This document shows, in pieces, positions 26,518 through 35,678 of a stretch of 64,000 bases of DNA (its first letter is position 1; each line of letters begins with the position of its first letter). The position numbers and the translations under genes were made by a program. Origin of the DNA: Fidelibacterota bacterium (GTDB lineage Bacteria > Fidelibacterota > UBA8477 > JABMPR01); NCBI GenBank assembly GCA_016844955.1, contig JAERTH010000032.1, positions 62,001 through 126,000 of the forward strand, in the 5' to 3' direction. The notes beneath the pieces were generated by a model. That model did not search any database, was not told the DNA's origin, and worked only from the letters and a program-made list of their open reading frames with translations.

Positions 26518-27513
26518 CTATCCACCACTTCCAGCAAACAGATAGATATAGAACGCCACATATCCCGAGACCAATACAGTCCCGGTCAAACGACCAATTT
26601 TGTGTCGCAGCCCAAGGGGTATGAGTACCAGGCCAAATAACATCATGATAATGTACTGCGCATGGGGAAATACTTGTGTCATCACTCCATCTACCATACG
26701 CGACTCAATTACCACCAGCGGTTTTATCAAGCCCACACCGCCCATGATGAAGAGAATGTTGAAGATGTTACTGCCGATAATATTCCCAACGGATATATCC
26801 CCCTGTTTACGGAAGGCCGCAACCAGAGAGGTAGCCAGTTCAGGAAGACTGGTTCCCACTGCAACAATGGTCAGACCAATGACCATTTTGGGTATTTCAA
26901 ATTCATCGGCGATCCATACTGCACTTTTAACAAATAGCCAGGCTCCCAGGGAGAGCGCCACACTACCGGCCAGCACCAACAGAATGTTATGCAGTCGAGT
27001 ACCCAGCTCACTATTCAGGTCTTCGGTAGGAGCTTCTGATGGATGCCGGTATAGATACCAGAGATATCCCAGCAAACAGATCACCATGATGAACCCTTCA
27101 ATCCGGTTGATGGACCCATCCAGTGAAAAACCATAGAGCATTAGACTGATGACCAGTAGAAAAAGGAGACCCCGGTAGGTTTGCCGAAAATGAATAGTAA
27201 TTGGAAATATCAGGCCACTCATTCCAAGGATTAGACCAATATTAGTGACATTGCTTCCAATGATATTCCCAATGGCAATGGTGGCAGAATCCTCCCAGAC
27301 ATTGGCAATCAGACTCACAACAAATTCGGGCATTGAAGTCCCAAAGGCTACAATAGAAAGGCCAACAACCAGAGGTTTTACACCGAGTTGTGTAGCAAGT
27401 TGGCTGCCACCCTTAACCAACCACTCTGCCCCATAAAAGAGCAAGGCAGCACTGATGGCAATGACCATGCTGTTACCGCCCATGCCAATCGAATTTATTA
27501 AGTCATTTACCAT
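26518..27513 (-). CDS. CaCA-family calcium/sodium antiporter (YrbG-like)
   Basis: 331 residues with ten helices in two inverted halves. Each half carries the alpha repeat: IVAFGTSMPEFVVSL with GNIIGSNVTNIGLILG, and IVAVGTSLPELATSL with GNIIGSNIFNILFIMG. These motifs bind the cations. It exchanges Na+ or K+ for Ca2+ across the inner membrane. It starts three bases after the nadD stop, inside the envelope operon. Confidence 0.93.
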   Translation of the reverse strand: MVNDLINSIGMGGNSMVIAISAALLFYGAEWLVKGGSQLATQLGVKPLVVGLSIVAFGTSMPEFVVSLIANVWEDSATIAIGNIIGSNVTNIGLILGMSGLIFPITIHFRQTYRGLLFLLVISLMLYGFSLDGSINRIEGFIMVICLLGYLWYLYRHPSEAPTEDLNSELGTRLHNILLVLAGSVALSLGAWLFVKSAVWIADEFEIPKMVIGLTIVAVGTSLPELATSLVAAFRKQGDISVGNIIGSNIFNILFIMGGVGLIKPLVVIESRMVDGVMTQVFPHAQYIIMMLFGLVLIPLGLRHKIGRLTGTVLVSGYVAFYIYLFAGSGG

Positions 27514-27516
27514 TTC

Positions 27517-28104
27517 TTATCCGTAAAATTTATATTTTTTAATATACTCTGAAACAACTGTAGGGACATAAAAACGTGTCATGCGATCAGAATAAAAACG
27601 TTCACGGATTTCTGTGCTGGAAATTTCCATTCGCGGTAAATTCAGAAAGGTTACCCGGTCTATCAAATCGGGATCGATATCGGTTTTCTCAAAGCGTGGT
27701 CTACGGGCGACCACCACTTTGCTTTCAGCCAGAATATCTTCCCACTGTCGCCAGGATTTGAATTCTGCCAGACTATCACTACCAATGAGAAAGTGAAGTT
27801 CTTCAGAAGAAATTCCATGCAACTTCTTCATTTCCATGATGGTATCAATGGTATATGACACACCACCGCGTTTAATTTCAATATCTGAATATTCAAACTG
27901 AGGGATATCATCAATACACAGTTTGAGCATGGCAATTCTATGCTCAACGGGTGTAACTGGCTTTACTTCAAATTTATGAGGTGGCTTGTGGGCAGGTATG
28001 AATACAATTTTATTCAGCTCAAGAGATTCACGGATCGCTTCAGCAATAATGAAGTGTGCATTGTGGGGTGGGTCAAAAGTTCCACCAAAAAGACATAGCT
28101 TCAT
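27517..28104 (-). CDS. nadD: Nicotinate-mononucleotide adenylyltransferase
   Basis: 195 residues. NadD converts nicotinate mononucleotide to deamido-NAD. The motifs are LFGGTFDPPHNAHFIIAE, FIPAHKPPHK, LIGSDSLAEFKSWRQWEDIL and the C-terminal RMEISSTEIRERF (ISSTxIR). The length is slightly under the family norm. It follows bamD by 9 bases. Confidence 0.96.
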   Translation of the reverse strand: MKLCLFGGTFDPPHNAHFIIAEAIRESLELNKIVFIPAHKPPHKFEVKPVTPVEHRIAMLKLCIDDIPQFEYSDIEIKRGGVSYTIDTIMEMKKLHGISSEELHFLIGSDSLAEFKSWRQWEDILAESKVVVARRPRFEKTDIDPDLIDRVTFLNLPRMEISSTEIRERFYSDRMTRFYVPTVVSEYIKKYKFYG

Positions 28105-28113
28105 TGTTATTGC

Positions 28114-28911
28114 TCAGTCACCCACTCGACCTGTTTTTTCAAGGATGGTCTCACCTAGAGTACGCATTTTTGTTTCTTCTTTGGGGGTTAAGTCATCACG
28201 ACCACTCAGTGCAACTGAATTAAGCAGTTCACGTGCTTCTGGCCAGCGTTCAAGCGCTGCCATATCCCCTGCTTTACCAAGTCGGGCCGAAGCATATTCT
28301 CTGGTGTCGGGGTACTCTTCGATAATACTGTCATAATAGTAGATGGCAGATTCATACTCGCGGAGTGTATCATAAAGCTGGGCACTGGCCAGTAGCTTTT
28401 TAGCAAGTTTGCCTCTCATCTCAGAGATTCGGGTCTGAGCATCCTCTGAATACTTACTTCCTGGGTACATATCGATGAATTCGTAGAGATATTTCAGAGC
28501 CTTGTCTGTCATATCCCTTTCCAGACGATAGTCAGGAGATAATTCACAATACGCTTCCGTTTTCCTCCAAAATGCATCTTCTACAAAACTGGAATTTTTC
28601 ATGCGACGGATCAAACGATCATATTCACTGATGGCCAGTAAAAACTCTTCACGGGCATAGTAGGTTTCTGCCAGATAATATTGGGCATCATCGGCATAAG
28701 CGCCACCTGGATCATTATAGATGATAAAAGTGAAGACTTCCTCAGCTTTGAGGTAATTGTCTTTTTCAAAATAGTCCATACCCCTCTGAAAGGTGGCCGC
28801 GATATCGGTGGCCTGGAGTGCATCCTTCTGAGAGGAACAGTATTGCAGGGTAGATCCAATCATCAGGATCATGAGAAGCGAAAGAATTGTTCTGGTAGAG
28901 CGCTTGATCAA
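28114..28911 (-). CDS. bamD: Outer membrane assembly lipoprotein BamD
   Basis: 265 residues. A signal peptide leads to LQYCSS, with Cys25 the likely lipidated residue, although Tyr before Cys is unusual for a lipobox. The body has TPR/Sel1-like repeats: FEKDNYLKAEEVFTFIIYND, YADDAQYYLAETYYAREEF, FVEDAFWRKTEAYCELSP, YSEDAQTRISEMRGKLA and YESAIYYYDSIIEEYPDT. This order and spacing match BamD, which helps BamA insert barrels in the outer membrane. It overlaps the DUF5683-type gene by four bases. Confidence 0.9.
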   Translation of the reverse strand: MIKRSTRTILSLLMILMIGSTLQYCSSQKDALQATDIAATFQRGMDYFEKDNYLKAEEVFTFIIYNDPGGAYADDAQYYLAETYYAREEFLLAISEYDRLIRRMKNSSFVEDAFWRKTEAYCELSPDYRLERDMTDKALKYLYEFIDMYPGSKYSEDAQTRISEMRGKLAKKLLASAQLYDTLREYESAIYYYDSIIEEYPDTREYASARLGKAGDMAALERWPEARELLNSVALSGRDDLTPKEETKMRTLGETILEKTGRVGD

Positions 28912-29666
28912 AATTTTACCTCCACACTGATGCTATTCATAGCATTCAGCGGATTAATATAGAATTTTCCAGACATACTAGTTGTCTCAAATGTGGTCAG
29001 GTCTGTTCCCAACGCAGCATCAAAAGCACTTATCAAATGATTTACCATGATAAGTGTTCCTGCCAATTGGGCATTTTTATACAACTCATTTGAGTGTGTT
29101 CTCATTTTTATGTAAGTCAATTTATTGGGTGTGTAGGTTTTTTCTTCATCTTCCCATGCATCAAGAATATCATCCCATCCACACACAAATTCCGGATACT
29201 TGCTGATATTTTCATAGAAATGGTGATCTTTTATAGGCATAAAGTTTCCATCGGCATCTGGAACAGGATCACCATTAAAATCTCTTATAACAGGCATTTC
29301 ATGTGTCTTGAGATTTGGTGAACATCTTTCATCAAATACCCCAGGTGACATCCTTCCATAGTACCAGTGTTCATCACCATATGCTTTGAATTCTTTTTCA
29401 GAGGATTCACCCTCAGAATAATTAATCTTGTAGCCAGCAATGCCTGCAACTTCGGCCGTGATAAAGGTGATGGCCTTTATTTTGTGTCCATTTTCCCACT
29501 GTCCCCAACCTGGAATAATGAGTGATTTCAGGAAATTCTTCATCATGGTCTTATTTACCTGAAGCTTTGCAGGACCAGTTGACTCAGCCTGCGCTACCCC
29601 AGCTGAAACAATGGACAGACATAGAACAAGCATCAGTATTAATGGATATTTTTTATTCAAAACCAA
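28908..29666 (-). CDS. DUF5683-type membrane-associated protein
   Basis: About 252 residues. A signal-like segment (KKYPLILMLVLCLSIVSAG) precedes FLKSLIIPGWGQWENGHKIKA, the PGWGQ motif of DUF5683 and related small membrane proteins, and a hydrophobic stretch with TFITAEVAGIAGY. A 90-residue hydrophilic insert with several Tyr/His/Cys follows, then a second hydrophobic segment (LAGTLIMVNHLISAFDAAL). I favour a TTG start at 29666, with GGAAGG six bases upstream; an ATG at 29702 would overlap the previous gene further. It sits between an outer-membrane peptidase/barrel gene and bamD. Confidence 0.65.
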   Translation of the reverse strand: MVLNKKYPLILMLVLCLSIVSAGVAQAESTGPAKLQVNKTMMKNFLKSLIIPGWGQWENGHKIKAITFITAEVAGIAGYKINYSEGESSEKEFKAYGDEHWYYGRMSPGVFDERCSPNLKTHEMPVIRDFNGDPVPDADGNFMPIKDHHFYENISKYPEFVCGWDDILDAWEDEEKTYTPNKLTYIKMRTHSNELYKNAQLAGTLIMVNHLISAFDAALGTDLTTFETTSMSGKFYINPLNAMNSISVEVKF

Positions 29667-32600
29667 ACAGCACCTTCCAATAGTATCTCCATTCACCGCC
29701 ATAGTTGATCAACACATCATTGTTGGTGGTTACGGCCAGATCATCCAGACCATAATAGGCACCAAATTCAAAAGCGGTTGGAAATGCATAATATGAATTC
29801 AATGCAAGTCGTAAATCCACGCCCACATCACGAATGACATTTATTTGATCACCCTCATGTTGCATCCAGGCCGATATATCATCTACAGTAACCAGTTCCG
29901 GATCAGGTGTCCAGGCTGCTCCAAACTGAGCATGCACCCCCAGATAGAGATCCCGAATGGTGAGTTGGGCAGCGCGACGATAATTATCGCGGAAAATTGG
30001 AAATCTCAGGGTTGAAGTTGATACAAATCGGCGGGTACCCTTTAAGCTGTAAAAGGGATAGCCCTTTAACCCGGGTAGACCGCCACCAAATTCCCAGAAA
30101 AAGTCATCGATGTCATTATTATCAATGAGATTGACCTCAGTTGCATTGGAAATCACAAATTGACCGGGAACTGGTAATAGATAACCATAAAAACCGGAAA
30201 GATTCAGTTTTGCATATCTGTAGGCACCAAAAATGTTGCCCCAACGTTCTGTGGATTCATCATATCCGTAGCGATCCAGGAAATTATGATGATTGTCTCT
30301 AAGCGAGATACTGGCTTTATATCCTGACGGATTGATCCCACGCTCCTGACGTAATTTGATGCGGGACATATCCCATTTCAGACCCCAGTCCCAGCCTTTG
30401 AAATAATCGTAGCTGATCCCTCCTCCGGGCAATTTTGCCGGACCAACCTCATGCAATCCAATGGCAGTGCGGTAATTTGAAGCTGATATGTCAAGTTTTA
30501 GACTATGTGTAGGTGGTATACGAATATCTGCTGAGAGGACCCCCTGAGTCAGGCTAAATGTCAGGTCACTTGGTGCAGTGTATACCTTGTTATAATAGTA
30601 CAAGTCTTCTCGGGTATGTCGCACCATCTGATAAAATTCAAATGTGAGTGTGGGTAAAAAACCTTTGTACTGTGTGGAAAGAAATATGTCCATATCCAGA
30701 TTAGGAGCCACCCCAACACCACCCACCATGGAGTAATTACTGATTATTTCATCTGAGAAGAAATAAAACCCTGGTTTGAGCAAGACATCATTTTTTGATT
30801 GATCTATTTCGATCTGAAGTCTGGGAAGCACGAATAAGGGACCATATTGCAGGGTATACTCATGACTGTCAAGCGCTTTGTCATGCCGCACCCATGTGGG
30901 TTCGATGATTCGATTCACCGAAATATCAAGTGGTTCCGTTTCAACCGACATCAATTCTGATTCGTCTAATTCAGCAATGTTAAAGCCCAGGCTATCATAG
31001 AGCGAATAGTAGAGTTTTCCATTCTCCCACTCTGCCTGGAAGGCACCTCCATTAACATTGGTCAGGCGCTTATTCTCTGAAGAATTCAGGTTAAAACTAT
31101 AAATGTTGAATATTCCAGTTCGATCATCACTATACATAACAAGTGAATCATTCTTGAATGTTGGATCACGTTCATCCCACACATCTGTCTTAATGGGTGT
31201 AATGTTTCTTTCATTCAAGTCGTAAATGGCTATATCACGATTGCTGCCCCCTGTGTAATCAAAGATAAGTCGGTTGCCATCGGGTGACCATTGTGGAACA
31301 TAGACCTGGGTGCCAGGTGCAAAATGAGTTAGCTGCAAGACGCTATCTGGGTGATCAGGAAATGCCAGACATAGATTGTTGGTACCATCCCGCAAATTTA
31401 CAAAGGCAATCCTGTCGCCTGCCGGTGACCAGGCTGGGTTTTTAACCCGCTCACCTTTGGTCAGCTGAATTTCATCTTTCAAGCTGTCAGGGTGAACAAT
31501 GAAGAGATCTGAATAGCGTGAACCGCTGATAAGTAGTTGGCAACGCTCACAGGTAGAAACACTGTTTGCAGTCTGGAAGCAAGAGAAGTGATGATTTTTA
31601 TGAGATGCAGGACGTGGATCTGGAGTGCCACCGTCGTAATATTCTTTACGGGCATAAACCAGATATTTCCCATCAGGGCTCCAGTCGAATCCTTCAGCAG
31701 TGGGAATTAGTAATTCTGCTTTTTCAGTTGAGTCCTTTATAAATAAGGAAGCTCGAGAGAGATATGTTTGCCCAGCGCTGGAAATGAAACCGAGTTTATC
31801 CTGGGTTGGATGCTTGCGTGGATAGTGATTGGCGTCCCCGTCTCGTTGAACAAAATGAATGGGGCTGAGGCTCTCATTTTCCTGAAAGGATGATTGTTGG
31901 CGCAAGGAAATATCTGTTTTCCAATTTTTCCAGAGCGCTTCAGAGGATATACCGAGTTCCGCTTCCAGGGCTTTATAAAAGCCATATTTTAAGGGAGAGG
32001 ATAATCTATCCGTAATCCGCCTCAAAACATCCTGCCCATATTCTCGCCCGATGTAGCCAACCAGGCTGAATCCATGGTCGTAGACACTTTCATTGCCAAT
32101 TCCAACTTTACCGAATCCATCCATCTCATTGAGTGTCAGTAATTTATCATATGTAATTCGATCACGGACAATCATATCCCTGATACTATCCCACCAATCC
32201 CAGCGGGTGGTATCATTTTGAAATTGTGCAATTCCCTCAGCCCACCACATGGGCACAGCGACTGATGGAAGTGGATAAGAGGCAATACCATTGGGATAGC
32301 CGTAGAGCACATCCTCGCGGCGCTCAGGCTCATAGGAAATCACCTGTAGATAGGCAGCTGGAACATTGCCAGGCATTTTTCTTGATGCTCTTAAGCTGAT
32401 GATGTGGGTAAACTCGTGGGTAATAACATCCCGTAGCCAATAGTGTGAACCACGGAGACTGTAGTCAAGGGGCATGGCCCAGATTTCAATCTTATTATCG
32501 AAGTAGTAAGCACCCCCATTGGCATAGTCATCTGTATCACGAATGATGATGTGGGTTTTTTCCTCAGGTTCATATTGATATAAAGAGGTTATTCCGGGAT

Positions 32601-32778
32601 ATATATCATCTGCCACATGCAGAGCTTCATTTGCGGTCCAGGCAGTATTCTGATGATAATGAACAATAAAATGTTTACCCTCAATGGTCTCCCATTCCAG
32701 TTCAGGATGGTTGAACCCCTGCCCCACTGCCAAGCCGAACGTGGCCAGCAGTAAAATCATGTTTTTAAAAATACTCAT
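29653..32778 (-). CDS. Surface peptidase-propeller-barrel fusion (gluzincin + TolB-like + outer-membrane barrel)
   Basis: 1041 residues with a signal peptide (about 1-19). A peptidase MA-like gluzincin domain comes first, with zinc motif HEFTH at 121-125 and a WWAEGIAQF third-ligand segment at 178-186 (Glu181). From about 310 to 650 there are TolB/PD40 propeller repeats (FDWSPDGKYLVYAR, NPAWSPAGDRIAFV, PQWSPDGNRLIFDY). The final 350 residues are rich in alternating aromatic beta-strands and end LFGFE, as an outer-membrane barrel would. A cysteine-bearing insert with C400, C410 and C413 interrupts the first propeller blades. It follows an M6-like protein by a four-base overlap. Confidence 0.85.
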   Translation of the reverse strand: MSIFKNMILLLATFGLAVGQGFNHPELEWETIEGKHFIVHYHQNTAWTANEALHVADDIYPGITSLYQYEPEEKTHIIIRDTDDYANGGAYYFDNKIEIWAMPLDYSLRGSHYWLRDVITHEFTHIISLRASRKMPGNVPAAYLQVISYEPERREDVLYGYPNGIASYPLPSVAVPMWWAEGIAQFQNDTTRWDWWDSIRDMIVRDRITYDKLLTLNEMDGFGKVGIGNESVYDHGFSLVGYIGREYGQDVLRRITDRLSSPLKYGFYKALEAELGISSEALWKNWKTDISLRQQSSFQENESLSPIHFVQRDGDANHYPRKHPTQDKLGFISSAGQTYLSRASLFIKDSTEKAELLIPTAEGFDWSPDGKYLVYARKEYYDGGTPDPRPASHKNHHFSCFQTANSVSTCERCQLLISGSRYSDLFIVHPDSLKDEIQLTKGERVKNPAWSPAGDRIAFVNLRDGTNNLCLAFPDHPDSVLQLTHFAPGTQVYVPQWSPDGNRLIFDYTGGSNRDIAIYDLNERNITPIKTDVWDERDPTFKNDSLVMYSDDRTGIFNIYSFNLNSSENKRLTNVNGGAFQAEWENGKLYYSLYDSLGFNIAELDESELMSVETEPLDISVNRIIEPTWVRHDKALDSHEYTLQYGPLFVLPRLQIEIDQSKNDVLLKPGFYFFSDEIISNYSMVGGVGVAPNLDMDIFLSTQYKGFLPTLTFEFYQMVRHTREDLYYYNKVYTAPSDLTFSLTQGVLSADIRIPPTHSLKLDISASNYRTAIGLHEVGPAKLPGGGISYDYFKGWDWGLKWDMSRIKLRQERGINPSGYKASISLRDNHHNFLDRYGYDESTERWGNIFGAYRYAKLNLSGFYGYLLPVPGQFVISNATEVNLIDNNDIDDFFWEFGGGLPGLKGYPFYSLKGTRRFVSTSTLRFPIFRDNYRRAAQLTIRDLYLGVHAQFGAAWTPDPELVTVDDISAWMQHEGDQINVIRDVGVDLRLALNSYYAFPTAFEFGAYYGLDDLAVTTNNDVLINYGGEWRYYWKVLFGFE

Positions 32779-35612
32779 CGTATAATGGCGATCTTAATAA
32801 TCTCAGAATGCCCATCAACTGAGATATGAGCGAGATAAACCCCATTTGAGACTGTTGCGGCATCCCATACCCATTCGTTGTGTGCATTCTTTTGTAAAAC
32901 TGGATGTTCAGTATATGCTACCTGAGCTCCATTCAGTGAATATATATCAATAGACCAGTTCTCAGCATCTCCAATCCAGGCCCGAATGGTCGTCTTAGCA
33001 CCCTTTAGAGGGTTGGGATAATTGAAGACGGACCCCTTTTTGATCACTGGCTGCTCTGTCTCGGTAACACCAGGAGGAGACACTATTCGGTCTCCTTTGA
33101 AATTACCCTGAGGACCTGTCCAGAAAAATGCTTGAGAGTTAAACTCATCAGACTCAAAATAGAGTAATTCATCACCAGTAAGGACAAGACTTGCTGCTTG
33201 AGGACGTCGCAAGATGTTTTTGATGTCCCGGCCAGCTTCCGGCAATACCCCCTGTTCAACGAGGACGCCGCTGAGTGAATGAATGCTGTAAGATGTAGAA
33301 TGGCGTAAAAAGATACCGATCTCCCCATCAGAGAGGGGTCCAATGATTGGGTTACCAAAATAAGTTTCAACCGCAAATGGATTGCCATTCCAGGCAGCTC
33401 CAGCCTGATTAATAATTTTCACCTTGTGTTGATAAAACAGCCCAATTTCATAAACCCCATCCATATCCACATCAAGTGGGATAATGTGGAGGGGCTTTTC
33501 TACTGTTATGAACGATTCAGTTCCTGAGGGAACCGAGGTAACCGTTAGTGAATTATCGGTATTTGACCAGGAGATGACATCTATTGCTTCAGCAGGACTG
33601 ACAAATGCTGACGCTGAGTTCCGTTCGGGTAAAACGCCCACTGGTATGGGAGACTCAGTTGAATTCCCATAAAAGACCTGAAAGCCACTGGATGTCTGGA
33701 ATCTGCCACTGGGCAAATCTATGAGGGATTCATTAATACTGGGATTGCCCGGGTTACCATAGAACCATTTCACCAAAGCAGGCGCATCATCTTTTGTCCC
33801 AAAATATGTTATTGGAGACGTAGGTGAAGCTGCCAGAATCAATTCATAGGGATCATCTATGGAAGTATTGTAGTGTGTTGATCCCGTTTCAATATGTATA
33901 AACTGAGTGCCACTGGCTTGTTTTGGGACAATCCAGGGATGACGAAACAGAAAACTCCCATCCGTGCTACTGTTAAAAATGACTGAAGGATCGAGTGTTG
34001 GTTCATCTACTATACCCAGCTCACCATTTACATAAGAACACTTCAGGATTTGTGATGAATCAGAATTAAAAGCCCATAGTTGATCGAGCGCTGAACTAAA
34101 ACCAATAAAGGATGAAATAGAATCGGCTTCAACCATTCTATCAGAGGCAACTGAAAAACTCATGATGGAGCCATTTTTAGAGATGTTTTCAATGCGAAGG
34201 TGACTGGGAACACCAGAATTAGCATGGGTAGGTGGAAATGTTGTTGAGCTAAAATTGAGCAGACTATCCCCTACTATCTCCTCACTCCTATTTAAATGGA
34301 ACCAGCCTTCGTTGCCAGCAAACCAAGGGTCGAACCACCAACCGGTTTCTAAATAATCAGCAAACAGTAACTGGGTAGTATGGCCCATATCCTGAGCACC
34401 ATCAGCTTCCACGAAATCGACCAGCTGAATATCACCACCATTGGGATTGTCTTCTTCGAACCATGCAGATTCGTCAATATGCCAGATGTACAAACCATTG
34501 CCAGGAAGTCCGGCATGTTGTTCATCAACATTCAAAACCACCCCTCCAGTGCTCAATTCCACAGAAACTGTATCATAGCCTGGTTCATCTATCCAAAGCG
34601 TCATAGATGATGGTTCGATAAGATCACGCTGTCGATTTTCAAACAGATAGTATTCATTTTCTGAAATGGAGACACGTACTGGAGCATCACTAACTCCAAT
34701 TGAGACATCCTCTCCGATATAGGCTTCAGTAGCATCAACCCAGCCCATTTTGATACGTGTGTAGGGGTTTGGATAGGCAGGGGCGATACCATGAAAATTA
34801 TTTGAGCCCTGATCCATCAGCGCAAACCCACCAACCAGTGACGTGCCACTATCAGTATCATACATTGGTGGTAGTCCTAAATGGAAACCCAACATGAGGG
34901 CCATGGTTCCGTTTAGACCAACCTGGTAAAAACAGGGATCTTCAGAATCCTCAAAAAGACTACGGGTTTCCTTGTATTGGAGAAAATTTTGTGACTCAGG
35001 TAGAATAATGAGATCGGTTAAATCACCATCCAGGGTTTCCAGAGCTCCGTAATCTACAAAATCGGAAGCTGAAAGATAGGCAGATGGGATATTTCCAGGT
35101 GTTGGATCCAGGGCAAAAGCAAAGTCCCCTCCCATACCTGCATGAATCAGAATTACGGTTGAAAAAGCGCTGAAATCCACATCTGGGTCAGCCAGAGATA
35201 TGGCATCACGACTCAGCTCAAACAGTTTGGCCGTTTCATCATAGGTCTCCAGATAGGGATGGTAATAAAGCATCTCATTGGGCAATTGATAACTCTCATC
35301 CTCACCAGCAGGGAAAACCTGAGAGTTGAGTAGATCTATACTTACCTGACCTTCAGTGACAGTTCGCCAGTAATTGTCTGCTGCAATCAGATGGTCCTCA
35401 AAATAGCTGCGTCCATGAGGAGGTGGATCAATGGCCCAATCTTCACATTCCAGATCCACGGTATCCTGCAGAACAAAGCTGCCATCACCGGTAGTTGCTG
35501 GAGATGTATCCGTACTGAAGGAAACACGCAGCACTGCCACCTGCAGTACCTGTGCTGAAACAGTCATTGTTGACACCATTGCCAACAACAGTATTATTAT
35601 GAATTTATGAAT
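32775..35612 (-). CDS. M6-like surface protein lacking the zinc motif, with C-terminal type IX-like sorting domain
   Basis: About 945 residues from a presumed ATT start at 35612, which gives a normal signal peptide (HKFIIILLLLAMVSTMTVSAQ) with GGGGA four bases upstream. No ATG, GTG or TTG lies between the upstream stop and 35588. The N-terminal third follows the M6 immune-inhibitor-A layout (FEDHLIAADNYWRTVTEGQV, then GLPPMYD, GGFALMDQGSNNFHGIAP and RIKMGWVD). The HExxH position, however, reads LMLGF at 34898-34884, so it should be inactive. The last 85 residues (FNYPNPLKGAKTTIRAWIG onward) form a Por/FlgD-like C-terminal sorting domain. Confidence 0.82.
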   Translation of the reverse strand: MHKFIIILLLAMVSTMTVSAQVLQVAVLRVSFSTDTSPATTGDGSFVLQDTVDLECEDWAIDPPPHGRSYFEDHLIAADNYWRTVTEGQVSIDLLNSQVFPAGEDESYQLPNEMLYYHPYLETYDETAKLFELSRDAISLADPDVDFSAFSTVILIHAGMGGDFAFALDPTPGNIPSAYLSASDFVDYGALETLDGDLTDLIILPESQNFLQYKETRSLFEDSEDPCFYQVGLNGTMALMLGFHLGLPPMYDTDSGTSLVGGFALMDQGSNNFHGIAPAYPNPYTRIKMGWVDATEAYIGEDVSIGVSDAPVRVSISENEYYLFENRQRDLIEPSSMTLWIDEPGYDTVSVELSTGGVVLNVDEQHAGLPGNGLYIWHIDESAWFEEDNPNGGDIQLVDFVEADGAQDMGHTTQLLFADYLETGWWFDPWFAGNEGWFHLNRSEEIVGDSLLNFSSTTFPPTHANSGVPSHLRIENISKNGSIMSFSVASDRMVEADSISSFIGFSSALDQLWAFNSDSSQILKCSYVNGELGIVDEPTLDPSVIFNSSTDGSFLFRHPWIVPKQASGTQFIHIETGSTHYNTSIDDPYELILAASPTSPITYFGTKDDAPALVKWFYGNPGNPSINESLIDLPSGRFQTSSGFQVFYGNSTESPIPVGVLPERNSASAFVSPAEAIDVISWSNTDNSLTVTSVPSGTESFITVEKPLHIIPLDVDMDGVYEIGLFYQHKVKIINQAGAAWNGNPFAVETYFGNPIIGPLSDGEIGIFLRHSTSYSIHSLSGVLVEQGVLPEAGRDIKNILRRPQAASLVLTGDELLYFESDEFNSQAFFWTGPQGNFKGDRIVSPPGVTETEQPVIKKGSVFNYPNPLKGAKTTIRAWIGDAENWSIDIYSLNGAQVAYTEHPVLQKNAHNEWVWDAATVSNGVYLAHISVDGHSEIIKIAIIR

Positions 35613-35678
35613 GATTTCCCCGCTTGCTCTTTTTGTTTAACACTAACCAGGGCGAACTTGGTAATTAAACCAACGCCC

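Noticed and set aside
26600..27136. 178-residue open frame opposite the CaCA antiporter
   Set aside because: It is the antisense of a clearly conserved membrane protein and shows no domain, ribosome site or sensible composition.
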